From: Clitopilus passeckerianus
Taxonomy: Eukaryota; Basidiomycota; Agaricomycetes; Agaricales; Entolomataceae
Assembly (NCBI GenBank): GCA_944990035.1
Contig: CALYLX010000045.1
Coordinates: 1 to 64,000, forward strand
Reading direction: 5' to 3'
DNA length: 64,000 bases
How positions within the stretch are numbered: position 1 is the first letter of the stretch; every line of letters begins with the position of its first letter. Positions 33,228 through 45,020 of this stretch are shown here, in pieces. The notes beneath the pieces were generated by a model. It was given only the letters and a program-made list of their open reading frames with translations. It was not told the origin of the DNA and ran no database searches. The position numbers and the translations under genes were made by a program.

Positions 33228-34954
33228 TTAGCTGAAGCACTTCTCAAAATCTCCCTCTCCGTCATTCCTGGCATAAGATTGGCTTTTAACAAAAGCACCA
33301 AGCTCACAGAGCCCGTTACCAGCGCCACAGAACTCCAAGGGTTGGAGAGCATCATTGACGAATACGCGAACGTATTCCTCCCGTCCGCAAAGCAGCTTTT
33401 CGGTCGTCATCCGCCCACCAAATGGGACGAGGTGTGAAGCTAGCCAGTTGCGTTTTGTATCAGGTTTGGTGGGGTCCAAGGGTTGGCGTTGTCGGAAAAG
33501 CCCAAGTGCGGTGTATATGGCAATCATCTGGTTGTCGTGTGAGAAATCGACGTACAGCGACCGGTCAAGGGGGAAGGTCTCTGGAGAGGAATCCAGTGTT
33601 CGATTGGTTTGTGTGTGGTCGACCACAGGCTTGCCCGTTAACCGAGCTAGAAGTTCGTTGATGTAGCCAACGCCTTGCACAGCACCAAGTTCTTGACCAT
33701 ATCTACGGCAGTCGGCATGAGTATAAGTTATGGTGCACAAGGAGTAGGGCACGTACCCTGTGTTATAGAACTTGTCGAGATCTCCAGAATACTCGAAAGA
33801 CTCGAAATCCGACTGGGTAAACAAGGAACAGAACGGGCTTGAACCCTTTGCGACGGTCTCAAATGGACATATTGAGATCAAGCTATAGACGTCGGATGCG
33901 GTGAGGTTGGCTCCTGGTGCTTTGCTGTTCAGGTCATCTGCTATCGGTGTGCCATATTGCAGCAGCCATTGATTGGTTTGGTCGTCCGAGCTCCCAGCAT
34001 TGGGACACATAGCATCATCCAAGGTGTCGTTCAACTTGGGATGCGTAAGAGTAGGATGGAGATGGAGGATAGATGCAGGCAAACCTCTTCCGACAGAATA
34101 ACGGTCAAGGTTGGGTTGAGGTGATGACTGGCAATAGAGAACCCTGGGCAAATGTTCATCAGTGGGTCTATCAGTCAGAGGGCATGCTCACATACCCTCA
34201 GTCCAGTTGGTTGCAGATAATACGACTCTTTCGGAGCCTGAGGCTCTCACGAATGGCAGCTTCTTGCGACTGATCAGATGACCGTAGCGGGAGAAATGTT
34301 GGTGGCCAGATTCTTGAGATCTATAATTTACAGTCAGAAGGACAGGAGATCAATGGTGCAAAAGCTGTACGAACTCCTGCGCACCGGAAGCAACAAGGTC
34401 ATCCGTGCCGAGGTCAAAAGTGTAGTCTTTGAGGAATGCGAGTTCTGCATCCGTTATGACTTGCGATGCGGATTGGAGTTTCGTGAGGGCCTTTACGATT
34501 GATTTGGCAGCGTTGGCCGTAGGATACCTGGCTCCATGTCTTTGAATCTGAGTAGATCAACCATTCAAATGAGGCTTCTTATATACAATATAACGACTTA
34601 CTGTATTGGCCTGCGATACGATATGAGAAGGTGTAATGGAGTGAAAGGAATGGTCAACCATACCTGAACTATCCGGCACTGGTTTGGGGGATTGATATAT
34701 GGTGCCGCTGCGAAATATGGGGAGTACTGGGCCCAAGATTCCTGCAACTTGAATTGCGCAGAGTCATCCGGTGTCCTCTGCGCGTACAAGGAGGAAGTGA
34801 CAAGAAGCCATATGCAGCCTAACATGAGTGCACTGGCCGCGGTCATTGCAAGGCGTCTGTGCCGGTCCCAGCAATGTCGTCTTGGGTGGAAGGTTCCATA
34901 GTCGCTCCCCTTCTTAAAGGTTTTGCAAGCATTATCATAAGAAGCGGTTGTCAT
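33228..34954 (-). CDS. histidine acid phosphatase, phytase type
   Basis: Phytases release phosphate from inositol hexakisphosphate. The ATG at 34954 (MTTASYDNACKTFKKGSDYG) precedes a basic segment and one membrane helix (TAASALMLGCIWLLVTSSLY), giving a type II membrane anchor. The usual mature start WAQYSPYFAAAPY follows. After an intron comes the catalytic IQRHGARYPTANAAK (RHGxRxP; His nucleophile and Arg). Next is KLQSASQVITDAELAFLKDY, then SGSERVVLSATNWTEGF. The large last exon ends with the proton-donor motif YVDFSHDNQMIAIYTALGLF near 33540 and has about ten cysteines for the fold's disulfides. At least four introns occur. Upstream in-frame ATGs at 35020 and 35164 exist but would only lengthen the cytoplasmic end. 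Confidence 0.87.
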
Positions 34955-35502
34955 TGCAGACTTCTCTGTCGAACTTGGGGCTAAACCACACTGGATAGCA
35001 GCCCACGTGTGTTCTGCCATAGGCTGAGCCAGATCATGATGCGGACTCAGTTTTCTGGCCATGTCGACCACGTTCGTTACAAGGGGCCGACAAAGCGCAC
35101 TAGAGAGTAGAACGCAGCTAAGATGCAGCGAGTATGATCCGCCATGCCTGCTGTTGAACTGCACGCAAAGAGCACAAGGTCGATCGTTGTTTACATGTAT
35201 TTAGATTAAAGGACATTAGCTTGATCATGATCGCTAAAAATAACGCTACAACTGCTGTTTAATTCTACCATTAATGACTCTTGCCTCCTGCTGCCATGCT
35301 GCAAACTCGCAAGATTTGCCCTTTGTTCTGCAGAAAACATGGCTCAAAAGCTCGATGAAGGGTCCCGAAGGTTCCCGGCTCCTGTCGAGAATAACCTTGA
35401 TCCATGCTTACATCATCATTTCATGAAAACGAGGAATCCACGCACCACTGGCTGTGCATCCGAAAACCACTAAGCCGCCTGCATGTTCCTCCTCTCTTTA
35501 AC
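34955..35502. other. divergent intergenic region
   Basis: This is the upstream region of the phytase (minus) and the cysteine-cluster gene (plus). The phytase frame stays open to 35164 without a better start. No further gene is seen. Confidence 0.4.
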
Positions 35503-36767
35503 ATGCCCATTATCTATCGACAACGCTCTCAATCGATCCACCATATTGATTCCGACAACGAGAGCCTAGCGCCACCGTCCCCAGACCCGGACGATTCAAT
35601 TGTCTTATCAGACCTTGTACGCACTGGCGAGGCCTCTCGGCTACGACGAAGAGGTGCAATGAGGCTAGATCATGGCTACAGTCAGCAGCAGCAGAACAAC
35701 CAAACACAGGGCTACTCAAATATTATTGTTGTCGGCTCTCCTCCTTGGGAGTCTGAACCTGAAGACATACAACCTTCGCCTTATCCAAGGGAACGCGTGA
35801 GGGATCGGACCCGGCCCAGAAGACATGCCACCGTCGATGAAGAATCAAATTTCATCTATACCATCTTCTGTGGGGGTTATGGTGACCCTGCTGAAGACAT
35901 CCTAGATGAGCCATGCTCGTTCCGGCCGTCACCCCTGCCTCTATATCCTTCGAGCTCTTCTCGTTCGAAACGAACCTCCAGGCCAGCCAAGGCGAGAAGA
36001 ACCAATGGCTGTGGAGCAGTTCTTCACGTTGCAGCTGCCCCAATCAAGCGGCAACACGCCTGGCAAGCTTCAACAGATGCTACCAACGCTGTCACCCCAT
36101 TAGACCCATGTTACTTTGACCGAAACATTGCCTCAAAGATCGTCAGAAGTGGTTGTGGGTGCTTCCGTGAGGGTATTGCTTGCGCTGTATGGTGAGTATA
36201 CTTTTTGTCTCTCTATCCTGCGTACAAGTTTGGCTGAATTTTTCGTGTCTCAGTGGTAACCTGGTCGGAACTCGCTACCGTGCGTGTCAGATCTCTGACA
36301 GTGAAAATGGTCACGTACGCCACAAGCCACCAACGCCTCTACGTCCAGAAGGTGCTCGTTACTGGCGTCCACATGATCATCGCCCGGATCCTGAAGCTTT
36401 TGTCTATACTTTCATCTCATCTCAAGTCTCATCCTCACCGTCGTATCACTTCCCCTCTGTTTATCGCAACGGCAGCACACGCGAGACATTTCCAAACCGC
36501 GGCGCAGACGACATTTCTGGCGGGAATAACCCTCGGTCGCAGCCTGGTGGACCAATGTTCGGTGATCGCATTATGACCGCATCTCCTGTTCCCCTCTCTG
36601 ACCTTGGCGAGGAAGACCGCGACTTGTACCGCAACCTACGGACCCCTCCACCATTGCCACCGCTGCCCATGGCAACACCACTTCGTTACGACGACTACTC
36701 CGATGGCGAGATGGAGCCTGGATCTCCTGATAAATTCGACGGACCAATGCTCTTTCCAGAGCGGTAA
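35503..36767 (+). CDS. cysteine-cluster protein, putative zinc binding
   Basis: The ATG at 35503 (MPIIYRQRSQSIHHIDSDNE) is preferred, but an in-frame ATG at 35404 exists. The first exon runs to about 36190: a disordered acidic/Arg-rich part, then FIYTIFCGGYGDPAEDIL, a Ser/Arg-rich stretch with NGCGAVLHV, and SGCGCFREGIACAVW. The intron (about 36192-36252) sits inside the cysteine cluster and continues CGNLVGTRYRAC, so the cluster reads C-G-C-x7-C-x2-C-x8-C once spliced. Exon 2 encodes a Pro/Arg/Ser-rich tail ending in DGPMLFPER. The close CxC / CxxC spacing suggests zinc coordination. I recognise the pattern only from uncharacterised Agaricomycete proteins. A role in ubiquitin or nucleic-acid biology is a guess. 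Confidence 0.72.
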
Positions 36768-37265
36768 TTCAAACAATCGCTGCTTACATTTGTTTCTTCA
36801 TCACGCCGACCATGCCTACTTGCTACCTTTGCATATCATGCACCTCATTGCATATTGTTCTTGTATCTATGTTCCCATTTCACGCTTGACATGACGCTGC
36901 GCGTACACCGATTGTATCATAATCCACGCACTTTCCGTACATTAGTCTTTGTTCATACTGTTTGTTATATCCCTGTGTTTTTTATACGCCTTACATTCTG
37001 GGGTTCTAGAAGTTACTCCTCGTAATACATCCGACACTCCATATTGAACCCTATCTTTACAACCTCTACCACCGAGTGACTCTCGGGTCTGCAACATACA
37101 ACAACCCACAGAAGAGTACATGGTTGATGCTGGACATAAGCACCGTTGCTGAGCCCAAGCTTGGTGACCACAGGCAAGTCAGGATTCCAGAAAGAGCCCA
37201 GGTCAAATTCCTCGCAACTGTCCGAGGAAACATCAGGTACCGAGATAAATATCGCAACACGAACA
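36768..37265. other. 3'-untranslated and unresolved sequence
   Basis: T-rich sequence up to about 37000 is the 3' region of the cysteine-cluster gene. From 37013 to 37265 two overlapping minus-strand frames are open at once (one ending MECRMYYEE, the other VADPRVTRW). They may belong to the last exon of the unresolved gene at 37266-37792. Confidence 0.35.
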
Positions 37266-37792
37266 TCACCCACATATGACTGGACGGACAGCAGCTCCTC
37301 CTCGTCTTGCTGCAATCATATCACCAACGCCGATAGCTAACACCATGCATGCCAGGGCTTGGTTGAATCCTGGCGCTGACTCCACCTGGGACAAGTGCTG
37401 GTTGTAGTCAGCAGACCAATCGCATCTCTTCCTTCAGAGAATGCATACCAGTCCAGTGGCAGACGAGATTAAGCGGGCAGGAAGTGAATGATAAACCAGC
37501 TTCGGCCAAACCGTCAGAACACCAGCCGTTGCAATATCCGCATAGGCCTTGTACTTGATGATGGAGGTGGGGTTCAGAGGCACGAGGATGATGACTGGGA
37601 GTAACTCCCTGTTTGCTGGGGTATATAACTGACTGGCCGCAGGCGACCCTATCAATATGTTTTATAAATCTATGAAATACCGAAGTGACCGACAAAAAAA
37701 TACATGGGGGAAGTTCCGCAAAGGAACATACGTCCGCAATACATCCCCAAGGGTATAATATACAGCACACAAACCTCGACGGTTGTCCATAA
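37266..37792 (-). CDS. unresolved small gene, possible membrane protein
   Basis: An ATG at 37792 begins MDNRRGLCAVYYTLGDVLRT. After a gap of uncertain splicing, the frame PANRELLPVIILVPLNPTSI and YADIATAGVLTVWPKLVYHS is clearly coding-like and hydrophobic. A good 51-nt intron (GTATGC ... ACCAG, about 37386-37436) joins it to HLSQVESAPGFNQALACMVL and AIGVGDMIAARRGG, with a stop at 37266. It may instead splice again and run to 37013. It resembles small multi-pass fungal membrane proteins, but I cannot place it. A pseudogene is possible because no clean start-to-stop model emerges. Confidence 0.35.
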
Positions 37793-37850
37793 TGTCTCTG
37801 AGATAGCCAAAAGAAAAAAAAAGAAAAAAGTAACAGATGACAGCAAGACT

Positions 37851-39350
37851 CTAAATACCCAGAAGCAAGAATACCGAAAGAAGAAGAAGCGTGTTAGTCA
37901 GGAAGGAGCCTCTGTTCGAGCCCATTGCACCCCCAGACGGTGTGTTGACCGGATTTGTGGTCGGGGAGACTGTTGGGCCTTCAGAAGAGGTGGTGGTGAC
38001 AACGGCAGTCGTTGGTCCGGCTGATGAAGATGAGGCAGAAGAGGAACTCGACGGTGGCGCAAGCGCATCCGCAATGTAAGTCCTCAGGTAGTTGATTTCC
38101 CAGTAAGCAGTGTCATAATTTGGGGACCCCGGTCCGATGATATTCGATACCTACAGGTGAAGAGCATGAGAAGTGTAGGGAGAGCAAAAGGAAGAAAATG
38201 CGTACGCAGGTGCCAGGGCATGTCTGAGAATAGATACTAGGGATGCCAGCCCTATTATGAAGTTCATGAGTTAGGGCCTCAAACAGAGGGGGGCGGTACT
38301 CACCAAACACCGCATAGAGTTGTTACTAGCAATAGCTGCTGAGCTTGGAAATACTGTGTTATGTTGCAACCAGCAGCAGGATATGATGCAGAAGGTGAGC
38401 CGAAAAGAGTAGTGTCCATGTGAGTCTGGGAGTCGGCATTCTTAACTAAAGGAGGGATGTCTGGTCGCTTGAATCGAAGTTAGAGCAAGAGCTTCTTTTA
38501 TAGGATGCGATGCTCACTTACGCTCCAAAACCAGATGTAAATACCAGAAACATCCATTTGAAGGGCAAAAACGCCTCCTCCAGCCTGGGCGGGGCCTTGG
38601 CCATAGCTATTTGGCTTGGTTTCCGCGACGATGCAACCCTTATCCTGATGACAATCACTCTCGATAGTCTGGCCAGTTTGCCCATTGTTTGGAGCTTGTA
38701 CACAACCGGGGTCGGCATGCAAAGCCATTTGGTTATGACCGGCGAGGTTAATGTTTTCAACAATATCAATTTCTCCCGTGTGAGGCCAGTTGTCGACGCC
38801 TTTACTCCAGAACGCGGGCCATACCTGCAAGTTGTACTTTTAATGAGCACAATAATCCAACACACATGGAATACACACCGAGCATCCGTATGGCATGTGT
38901 ATGGCATCAAACATCCACAATGTTCCGACGCCATAAGTGTCTTTCAAGGTCAGCCGGATCTGAACACTGGTCAGGCGCTAGTGCGGCCATAAACCAAAAT
39001 GTTGTCTTACCGATGGTCTGTGAGCAAGCTTGTCATTGTCGAGCTGGACGTTAGTTGTGTTGTCCACTCGAATTATGGCATGGCCAGCTTCATTGACGTA
39101 TGTAAGCTTTTGGCTCATGGCGCTCGGTTGATTGAGGTACGTGACATTTCCTGCCAAGAAGGTGAGTCTCTTCGTATCCTAGGGCACCTGAAGCTCCCTC
39201 ACCCCAAGTTGTGTTGTCAATATCCCCGTAGAAATCCCAAGCATCGAAGAAAGTCTGGCCAGAATATTCTTTCAGTGGAACGTAGAGTGCATGAGCAGAC
39301 CATAAACTGCAGAGCAATAGCAGGCAAGCACCCAGGGAGCCTAAAGCCAT
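37851..39350 (-). CDS. glycoside hydrolase family 16 beta-glucanase, probably GPI-anchored
   Basis: GH16 enzymes cut beta-1,3(4)-glucans. The ATG at 39350 opens a signal peptide (MALGSLGACLLLLCSLWSAH). The fold begins YSGQTFFDAWDFYGDIDNTT. After introns come TYLNQPSAMSQKLTYVNEAG and a mid-region with MFDAIHMPYGCSVWPAFWSK, in which an intron interrupts Cys-SVW. The catalytic stretch WPHTGEIDIVENINLAGHNQ has the ExDxVE triad, followed by MALHADPGC. Later exons give ALQMDVSGIYIWFW, then YDTAYWEINYLRTYIADALA. The Ser/Thr-rich tail ends in a hydrophobic TNTLLLLSVFLLLGI at 37851, as in GPI-anchored wall proteins. The likely role is cell-wall remodelling or glucan digestion at the hyphal surface. 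A P450 gene lies just upstream on the same strand. Confidence 0.87.
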
Positions 39351-39607
39351 GGTGGTGGTCGAGCAACAAGAAGCAGCCGGCGATTGAAGACCATGAGACC
39401 ATGATGAGGATGAAAGTCCAAAAATACGTGATAGTCGATGGCACCTGAGATTGAGCGTCAAGTGCCATGTGGTTTGAAGATAGTTTGCTGATATAATCTC
39501 TTCCGATGCTTGATCAAAGCCGTTCAAAGTTCACCGTGACCAAGTCATGATTAGATCCTCAAAACATGGCATTCCACAAAGGGTATCAACAGTTGGGTAT
39601 CAAAGAA

Positions 39608-39829
39608 TTACAAGAAATAAGATAGCGTATGGATTAAGTCGAGCAACCAGACGACAGCGACGTAGAGTAGAGCCCAGAGAAACTCGAACGGGAAACATGA
39701 AAGGAAGGTCGATAAAAGGGCTAGGAAGCCATAGTCGGGGAGGGGTACGCCAAGGATCGTGAAGGATAGCATGGTTAAGGTGCAGAATGTGATCGTATAA
39801 AAGCAGAAGAGTACCATCCACGATAGCAT
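39608..39829 (-). CDS. possible small hydrophobic ORF downstream of the P450
   Basis: An ATG at 39829 opens 73 residues with two to three hydrophobic stretches: MLSWMVLFCFYTITFCTLTM, then FLALLSTFLSCFPFEFLWAL and LYVAVVWLLDLIHTLSYFL. The centre LGVPLPDYG looks like a loop. It lies about 60 nt past the P450 stop, on the same strand. It could be a real small membrane protein or merely T/C-rich 3'-untranslated sequence read as hydrophobic codons. I know of no family. Confidence 0.25.
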   Translation of the reverse strand: MLSWMVLFCFYTITFCTLTMLSFTILGVPLPDYGFLALLSTFLSCFPFEFLWALLYVAVVWLLDLIHTLSYFL

Positions 39830-39888
39830 GAAAACAAATGACAGAATCCTTGATAGCCAAAAAGTATGAAAGAGTGGAAGGTAGCGCT

Positions 39889-41905
39889 TCAATCGTGTGC
39901 GCGGGGGAGAAAAGAGAGTTTACACTCCATAGCAGCGGGGAAAATCACCTGGATAGAACAGATTGTCAGCTAAAGCAGTTCTGCTGACCGTTATGTGAAA
40001 CACTCACAAAACTATCCTTTATGTCCATGCTCTGCTCATTCGTCTCTGCAGGCGCAACAACCTCGAAGTTTCGGACAAGAGCAGCGATGACAACCCTGAT
40101 CATGAGCTGAGCCAGATTCTGGCCACCACAGACGCGTGTCCCAATCCCGAAAGGCATCATGTGTTGGTTCATTCGCTTGAGCTCGTCGGCCGTGGTCGAG
40201 TTACGTAGCCAACGCTCAGGTGAAAACCCATCAGGTGATGGGAATACCTCGGCGTCACGGTGCATAGACCAGGCCTGAGTGGATACAATCGTGCCAGGAG
40301 GAAGCCCATAGCCCATCAGATCAAACAACTCGTCGCAACTTGAGTTCTTTGACACCGACTCCGGGACGACACGCTCCAGAAGGCTGGGAGCGGCTGAATA
40401 CACTCTAAGACCTGGATCGCAGTTCGTTCGGTCTATGATACCAAGAAGAGAAGGGGCGACTCACCTTCTTTGACGAAGGCATCTAGGTAAGGGAGGCCCT
40501 GTAGAGTTCCAAGGTCTGGGATTACATCGCTTTGGGGCATGGCATCGTCGATCTCGGCACGCAATTTATTGAGGATGTCAGGCCTCCTGCTAAGCTCCCA
40601 GAAGAGGTAGGAGAGTGTGGTGGAGGTGGTGTCCGAGCCTGCAATGCTTAAGGAAACCTGGTATTAGCAGCTAACGAACTTTCAAAGGTTGACCTGACTT
40701 ACAGATGTCCCATACATTCCGATATTATGTCGTTATCGGGCATAAGCTCGCCACTGTTATATCGATGCTGTAACATTCGCTGGAGCATTGGTGTCTTGTC
40801 TTCGTCTCCAACCTTGCCTGTATTGGTCTGGGCGCGCATTTGGTATACCCGAGCACTGACAAACTAAGAACGAATTTAGCACCCGACGTTCACAAATGTG
40901 CCTCAATTACCTCTGCCATGATTCTGTCAGAGTCACAGAGTTGACGCCACCGGTCATTGGGAATTTTGCAGATGAGATTCCAGAACCAAGACGGAACGGT
41001 GGATCTCTGAAACAATTCATTTCAGCGATTTTACGAGGATGAATTCTGAATAGGCTTACGACTATTCCGCGCTTTGGGAAGTCGTTGATGGCAGTTGACA
41101 ACGGATCCACGGCTTCCAAGCCCCACTTGCTAACCGCACCCAGGCGATACCCGAAAGAAGAGAAGACTACGATGTCGACCATGAGGTGGCGGAATGCATC
41201 CAAACAGTTCAGTGATTCCTTTCCAGCGATGTTTTCTAGAGACTGCGGCTCAAATTAGGGCCGACATCGATGACGGGAGTGCCAAGTAGTCAATACCTTG
41301 ACAAGCTCCATAGTGAATTCGTGCATCTCCGGTTGGAACTGGCCGAGATTGGATGGCGCATAATGCGGCGCGTAGCCCTTACGGCGAATGGCATGCGACG
41401 AGTGGTCGAGGGTAGTCATCCTGTCAAGCATAAAAATCGGTCAAGAGGCCTTTATATAAATGCTATGACACGTACGCATGATCGTTATCGTTGCTGTGAG
41501 AACAACCTTGAGGTGAGCATTGCGGTCACTGTTCAGAAGGGAAGTGTCTTACGTGAGTAGACCTTTGTAGTAAGGGCTTTTGTCGAATCTTTGGACAGCA
41601 TATACGCTGCGCGCAGTGGAGAGATCGCGAAATATGACCTTCTTCGGGCCAATGCGAACGACAGGACCATAACGCTCAAAGAGTTCATGTGTTGTCTTGC
41701 ATTGGCGAAGCCTAAAGACATGGATTGTAATCCAAAAGTCGGAGACGGCCGCATACCAGGGACCAGGGATATCGCTGAGAGGTGACAAGAAAATATTGTA
41801 GATAGCACGGATAAGCGAGTACGCTACCACAGCGCAGATCACAGAGAGAGCGAAGTTGTAGGGAATCAGAGAAGTAGAGGCGGCGGTGGCGGCTTGATGT
41901 TCCAT
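39889..41905 (-). CDS. cytochrome P450 monooxygenase
   Basis: The ATG at 41905 gives a membrane anchor (about residues 18-40: YNFALSVICAVVAYSLIRAI), then the hinge SPLSDIPGPWYAAVSDFW. ELFERYGPVVRIGPKKVIF is the usual beta-1 entry. Downstream exons include the I-helix AGSDTTSTTLSYLFWELSRR near 40620, the K-helix KEGLRVYSA (E-x-x-R) across the intron near 40410-40465, PERW, and the heme loop FGIGTRVCGGQNLAQLMI with the thiolate Cys near 40130. A last intron (about 39950-40009) leads to VIFPAAMECKLSFLPR and the stop at 39889. Six or more introns occur. Family assignment beyond P450 is not possible by eye, and the substrate is unknown. Confidence 0.9.
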
Positions 41906-43827
41906 GATCAGAGTTTGGCGCGCTAAGAGACTGGCGTCGCAGCAGGGTCGCCCTAAGCAGGAGAAAGGAAAGTGTGGACAAAGTAGTGGGGAGAGGATGG
42001 AGAATGGGGGACGGAGGGAATGAACTCTCGAGTATATATACATTTGCTGACCAAGCAGAAAAGATACTGGATTTCTGAGGAATATTGAATATAATCAGAA
42101 TATTGCGAGGGGAGATAGGAATTGTCTGCAACCCCTTACGTCACAGCCGCGAATGGAAATCGTCCTGCCGGATTGGGAATTTCAAGTCACCTTCATCCAG
42201 AATCTCGTCGATTCACTGCCGTCACGGTGTTGCCATTGCGCCACTAATGTACTTCCAGTTGCTACTGTGATATCTGTCATCCATTCACACACAGAAAACG
42301 GAGGAGTCTACTCACCGAGACTAAAACCCAATAGCGGGCTCGAGCACTTGCAAGTTTTGCTTCCCTTAATTTGCCCTTAGATCTGAAGAGATCTAGTCCA
42401 TTGCCCGTTTTTGACGACGAGGCAAGTCGTCCTCCAAAGTTTCTGTTCCCCGGCGGTAGAACCACGAAAATCATTTATGCCGCAAAGTCAAAACACAATA
42501 ACACCCGTGTATGTGCGGATTGTCATTGTGATGATTCAATAGATGCCGAAAACCCTAGATTTCGTCAGATCTAACCGTACAAAGATTTATTGTTCTGCCT
42601 TACAAACTTTGATATCCGGGGAGGTTTTGATGATATCGCCACAAGCCATTTGAACTCTACCTCCACTTCCACTATCCAGATCTCAGTAGGACATACCCTA
42701 AGTGTACGAAAATCACGAAATTGTCGTCCCATTGCCGATTGACCCGCAAAGTTGTTGCCACTGTGCACGATGAGAGCTTTTTGACACGATCTTGGATAGA
42801 TCCAACCTTGCGTTGCCATTTGGTTGACATTAGTAAAGACGGATCCAGTCATTCAAGAGGCAGTCTGTCCGTGCGGATGAGGTCGTCCCTACTCTGAGTC
42901 AGCGGTGTCTTCCGAGAAACGCGCATGGAGACAAAGAGGAGTTTGACAGGGTTCGAGGGAATGGATTACTTCCTGCGGTTCTAGCGCTTTCGCGAACGCA
43001 ACACGATACGTGTCTCGTGTCTGAATCTTCCTGCATGTAGCATTGTTACTTCTATCCTGGCAGCTACATTTCAACTCTGGTAGGCTCACGCAGGTTAGAG
43101 CGGACAAGTGTCAAGGCCGGGGGAGAAGATCGAACAGTCGTATGACTCTCCTCAGTGAATGGGGGTTAACAGGCCTCGTTGTGTAGCAAAGAACCGCATG
43201 CATGCCACGTCTTTTTACAGCCCATTTTACAGGGATACCTCATCCCAGACGTCAGCTGCGACGTCGTCGAGATAAATGGGGCCTCTGTTGACAGATGAAG
43301 AAGCGCTCTAAACTCTTTGACTCCGGACCTTGCGCACCTACTACGTAGTCATGGGAGGTTTGTTGAAGCCGAGTGGCCGAAACGTTGGCGGAATCACAAA
43401 GTCCTTCAAAAACCAGCTTTAATAAAGTGGCAGTTGGTGCAGGCCATGATGGTTAGAAAGAGAGCCGATCCTGGGAACTGCAGCGGCCACAGGAGGATAG
43501 GTCATCACCCGACAGAATGTGGCGAAAGATTTGCAGCCTTGGTTCACTAATATGGGGACTAGATTGTGTTTCGTGATTGGTAGATACAATAATGTACAGG
43601 TGAAAGCAAATGCTGAACTACAGAGATAGACGACGATGACACTAAAATTACAATGGTAAACGGATAGTCTGCAAAACGCTATTGGAAAACGTGTGGAAAC
43701 AAATAGCTTGTACGACCAAGATAAGCCAAGAAGAGGTTAAATAATCTAGGCCAGGCCCAAAAGATATCAAAGTAGGGGGATAGCTTCGAAATTGTCAATG
43801 TGGATCCCGGCGAATAAGAAGCATGCC
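41906..43827. other. gene-poor interval
   Basis: A TATATATAC sequence about 130 nt upstream of the P450 ATG (minus strand, near 42035-42043) is a TATA candidate. The rest, about 1.7 kb, holds only short open frames without motifs, such as a 93-codon minus-strand frame at 42571-42852. No gene is supported. Confidence 0.4.
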
Positions 43828-45020
43828 TCATGGTCCGCGCGGTCCTGCGCTGGCCCAGCTGGAATCAGAACCGTCAGAGGAACTGGCATCGTCCTCATCC
43901 TCCCAAGTTGCGTCAGTAATTACAGACTGCGGTGACATCACGTTGTTGTGCTCGTCCACGTCCGAGAGGAAATCCAGCTCTGAAAGGGGATGCGATAACG
44001 CAGGAGAGGCGAATTCCTCTAATTCTGGGGAACGTGTGTTTGGTGAGGAAAAGTCGAAGATGTTGGTAGGCTGTTGAGTATCTGCTCCTCGGCCGGTGGG
44101 GTTAGAGAACGAGGAGAAGGGGGTTTCCGCTCGAGACGAGGGGGCAGACAGGAGCTCGATACCCCGTTCCGAGTCGAGTTCAACTGGATAGACTTCAGAC
44201 AAACTCGGCACCCTCGCCGGAGAAAGCGTTGCAGGGCGAGGGATGGGAGAAGCGGCAATCGAGGGATCAGGGGTCGGAAGCTTGCCTAACTCTACAAGAG
44301 GGCGACGGGGTGAACTGAACTCGGGTCTGAATGGTTCCTCAATGGTATCAAGTGTGGTGCTCCGCACTGCTGGCGACGCCTTATGACTTGCAGAGGTTGA
44401 AGGTGTAGATGGAATTGAGGGATCGAATAGGACATGAGTGGGAGGGCTCATTGGGGAATGGATAATCGACTAGAAATAATCAAACAACAGGTCAGTACCT
44501 TTAGATGAACGGGATCCAAGAAGATCTCACCTCGTCAAGACCGTGGTTAGAAGTAGATCTTCCAGCGTTATTACGGTGTCGTAGGCGCCTATTCTGGATG
44601 CTGTCGACCTCAGCACGCCACTGACGGAGGGTATCCAACTCAATGGAATCGTGAGGAGTTGGATGGCCTGAACCTTGTCCGAATGTGTCGCTTCCATTGG
44701 AGGATTTGTTCATTTGCGTTCTGTGTTGTGAAACTGACGGATCATCCTCGTCATGGTCAGAGTGGGCCGGTACTGAGATGAGCCCATAGCCTTCCCGAGC
44801 TTGTCGACGAGCACGACGGTTAGCGAGAAATTCCTCTGCCCATTGTTCTAGCTTTGGAGCAAGATGGGGTTCATATACGAACTGCAAGGTGAGACGGAAA
44901 AGTCTGAGTATTAGGATGAGCTCCTTCAAAGCAATGAAGTGATTATGATACCTGTTTGAAAGCAATGCCTGCAGCAATGGCACCAATGGCAGCCACAACG
45001 TAGACGGCTGGTGCGGGCAT
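43828..45020 (-). CDS. single-anchor membrane protein with long disordered tail
   Basis: The ATG at 45020 gives MPAPAVYVVAAIGAIAAGIA, an N-terminal membrane anchor. A 65-nt intron (about 44885-44952) joins FKQ to FVYEPHLAPKLEQWAEEFLA. NRRARRQAREGYGLIS, a basic amphipathic block, follows. The second intron (about 44470-44530) lies before SIIHSPMSPPTHVLFDPS. The remainder is Ser/Pro/Glu-rich and disordered, with an acidic end (WEDEDDASSSDGSDSSW) and a stop at 43828. The conserved N-terminal 60 residues followed by low complexity suggest an organelle-surface tether. The function is unknown and the family is not recognised. Confidence 0.7.

Noticed and set aside
37790..37835. A-rich run near 37800-37835
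   Set aside because: It looked like a retroposed poly(A) tail, but it lies at the 3' end of the GH16 gene with no target duplication or source sequence visible.
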